A DNA stretch of 26,118 nt from Paramicrosporidium saccamoebae (lineage: Eukaryota; Rozellomycota). A program made the position numbers and the translations under genes. The stretch is from NCBI GenBank assembly GCA_002794465.1, contig MTSL01000006.1, positions 1 through 26,118 on the forward strand, read 5' to 3'. Below the pieces are notes generated by a model, which was given only the letters and a program-made list of their open reading frames with translations, had not been told where the DNA came from and did no database searches. Positions 24,827 to 26,118 of this stretch are shown here, piece after piece. Each line of letters starts with the position of its first letter. Within the stretch, counting starts at the first letter, position 1.

Positions 24827-25919
24827 TTATTGGGTGGCAATAATGTACGGCTGATTCCAGACGGCCCGGTGCACCTTGTCTGCCCACTCGAGTCCTTGCA
24901 TCTCATTGTCTGCATAGGCAAGAATTTCATGACCATTCTCGAATCGGACTCGGAACACATTCTCTACCCCGCAGATGTGTTCTTTGAGATATTCCAACTC
25001 TATCACAGAGTCCAGATCAATTGTGGCACTAACTAATTTGTGGTGGAGCTCAAAGTCCTGAAGATGGAGATCGCGTCCATCTAGAACAGCATGATATCGC
25101 TTCCAATGACGTGACTCTTGAATAGTCAGATACTGACAATGGGTAAACCGGGCAAGCGGTGCCTCTTCCACCGCTGGGGCAGTGAATGAATCGGGGGAGG
25201 CGACTACATGAACAGACATTTCACCGACTATGGCTGAGCCAGGATTCTCATTGGCGTTGATGTAGAAACAGCCTGAAAGTTGAGCGGACCCATTGCTCTT
25301 TCGCAGTAGCGATCCCAATGGGATGGACAGAACCGGATCTTCGTCAATTGGCTGTTGTCTCATCTGAGAATTGGTACGCCCAAGTTTGAGAATTTCACTG
25401 GCCCGTGATTTGAGACTCCGCATTTTTGCTTGCATTTTTTGCTCCAGAGATCCACCAGTGGGACAAACAAAAATATCCAACATGGTTTCCTCTATCGTCT
25501 TTATGCCTTGTAGACTCCTACACACAATGTTAATGCAAAGGGCGAGTATACAGCAAAAAGTAGTCTTGGAGACCGGATGTTTTTGTTCCGGGACACGATA
25601 GTACTGCATCATTGCCAAGCCGCACAACAAGCTGGAATGATTTATCTCCCCAAATCATTTTTATCTTGGCCATCCTGATCAACAGCCATCCCTCTGGATT
25701 AACGATTCCCTTGGACGTTGCCTGTGGAACTGCTCGTGCCTCACCGCCCACCATTCCCAAGGGGAGTTCGCGCTCAACCTTGCAGACCCAGTCATCGACG
25801 CGCGCGCTCTGACCCAGTGGTCCCACATGCAGATGGCGGGTTGCGCAGCTGCTTGGGATTTGTGGCACCCTACGCACAGAATCCCGACGACTGTTGTTGC
25901 GAAGAAGAGATGTTTGCAT
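24827..25919 (-). CDS. Bud4/Mid2/anillin-like PH-domain protein, two exons
   Basis: 352 residues from exons 25919-25552 and 25517-24827; the 34-nt intron 25518-25551 (GTATAC...TTAAC...GTGTAG) joins the frames as YFLL-SLQGIKTIEE. Seen: a C2-like anillin-homology part (GWLLIRMAKIKMIWGDKSFQ, LSCPGTKT, TMLDIFVCPTGG), a basic helical stretch (KMRSLKSRA), LSGCFYINANENPGSAIVGEM, and a C-terminal PH domain (RHWKRYHAVLDGRDLHLQDFE, ATIDLDSVIELEY, VFRVRFENGHEILAYADN, EWADKVHRAVW; motifs in order). This order is that of fungal Bud4, Mid2 and Int1, septin-ring and cytokinesis factors at the cortex. It is far shorter than those proteins: the long N-terminal disordered region is absent, with a stop just upstream of the ATG at 25919. 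AATAAA overlaps the stop codon. The 5' third of exon 1 has no recognisable domain and is the least certain part. Confidence 0.8.
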
Positions 25920-26014
25920 TGTTTATGGCCCGCCTCCCTGGCTGGTTGTTCTTGAGGAAAATGGCCTGATGGGAGATGAATTGCCACAATTAGTCCAAAT
26001 TTATACCGGATTAG
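25920..26014. other. Upstream region of the PH gene
   Basis: Short region between the PH gene start and the terminal satellite. No separate gene supported; a 102-codon frame in another register over 25679-25987 looks like a shadow. Confidence 0.4.
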
Positions 26015-26118
26015 CCGAGTCGAGTTGGGTCGAGTTAGATTGGGGTGAGTTAGGTTTGAGTGAGTCGGGTTGAGCTGGGTTGGGTAGAGTTGGGTCGGGT
26101 AGAGTTTGGGTGGGGTGG
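26015..26118 (+). repeat. Degenerate pentamer satellite (GRGTT type), runs off the window
   Basis: Reads in steps of five as GAGTT, GGGTC, GAGTT, AGATT, GGGGT, GAGTT, AGGTT and so on, G/T-rich on the + strand, to the last base. Period five like the array at 19968-20066 but a different consensus and more decayed. Closely spaced GGG runs could form G-quadruplexes. Confidence 0.85.

Noticed and set aside
25679-25987. 102-codon - strand frame overlapping the PH gene exon 1
   Set aside because: The overlapping frame 25919-25552 carries the anillin-type C2-like sequence and splices correctly; this one shows no domain.
26015-26118. Telomere repeat at the window end
   Set aside because: The repeat is a degenerate pentamer, not a regular TTAGGG-type array, and a window edge is no evidence of a chromosome end.

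Overview
The window looks like a gene-dense piece of a small eukaryotic nuclear genome, most likely an early-diverging fungus (a Rozellomycota/Cryptomycota-type parasite is a reasonable guess, but a guess). The reasons are these. The genes are eukaryotic: NEDD8, a SEL1L/HRD3 ERAD adaptor, a RasGEF, a TopBP1-type BRCT protein, an exostosin-family glycosyltransferase and a fungal Bud4/Mid2/anillin-like PH protein. Intergenic gaps can be under 50 bp. Ten spliceosomal-type introns can be placed by reading-frame continuity; they are only 28-35 nt long, nine start GTA and one GCA, and all end TAG. AATAAA poly(A) signals often overlap stop codons or the last codons.

Layout. 1-655 is the 3' end of a class II fumarase gene (+) with a 28-nt intron. 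About 975-8414 is a tandem triplication of a unit of roughly 2-2.7 kb. Each unit carries a + strand gene for a four-helix membrane protein facing a convergent - strand gene for a protein with three N-terminal membrane helices and a helical, Cys-containing soluble region. Neither family is one I recognise. The + gene is intact in units 1 and 2 and a remnant in unit 3. The - gene is intact only in unit 2 (two exons); in unit 1 it has lost its start, membrane helices and splice donor, and in unit 3 it has a nonsense codon, frameshifts and a lost splice acceptor. Between the two genes lie two structured elements whose base pairing is kept by compensatory or wobble changes between copies.

8415-9637 is sparse and holds two doubtful - strand coding stretches. 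9638-11448 has a secreted exostosin-like enzyme ending NDEL (-) and a five-exon NEDD8 gene (-) that no single-frame ORF reveals. NEDD8 shares a 177-bp divergent promoter with a RasGEF gene (+, to 13254). Then come an M16-family metalloprotease (-), HRD3/SEL1L (-), a secreted Cys-rich protein of unknown function (+), a GTGAG pentamer satellite, a four-exon TopBP1-like gene with about eight BRCT domains (-), a tRNA isopentenyltransferase (-), two decayed copies of the 3' end of the next gene, and that gene itself, a two-exon Bud4/Mid2-like PH protein (-). The window ends in a second degenerate pentamer satellite.

The housekeeping genes share no obvious pathway: ER quality control (HRD3, perhaps the NDEL enzyme), NEDD8 modification, DNA replication/checkpoint (TopBP1), cytokinesis (anillin-like), tRNA modification and central metabolism. 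The part most likely to be undescribed is the triplicated convergent gene pair with its conserved intergenic RNA-like elements. No tRNA, rRNA, CRISPR or transposase gene was seen.
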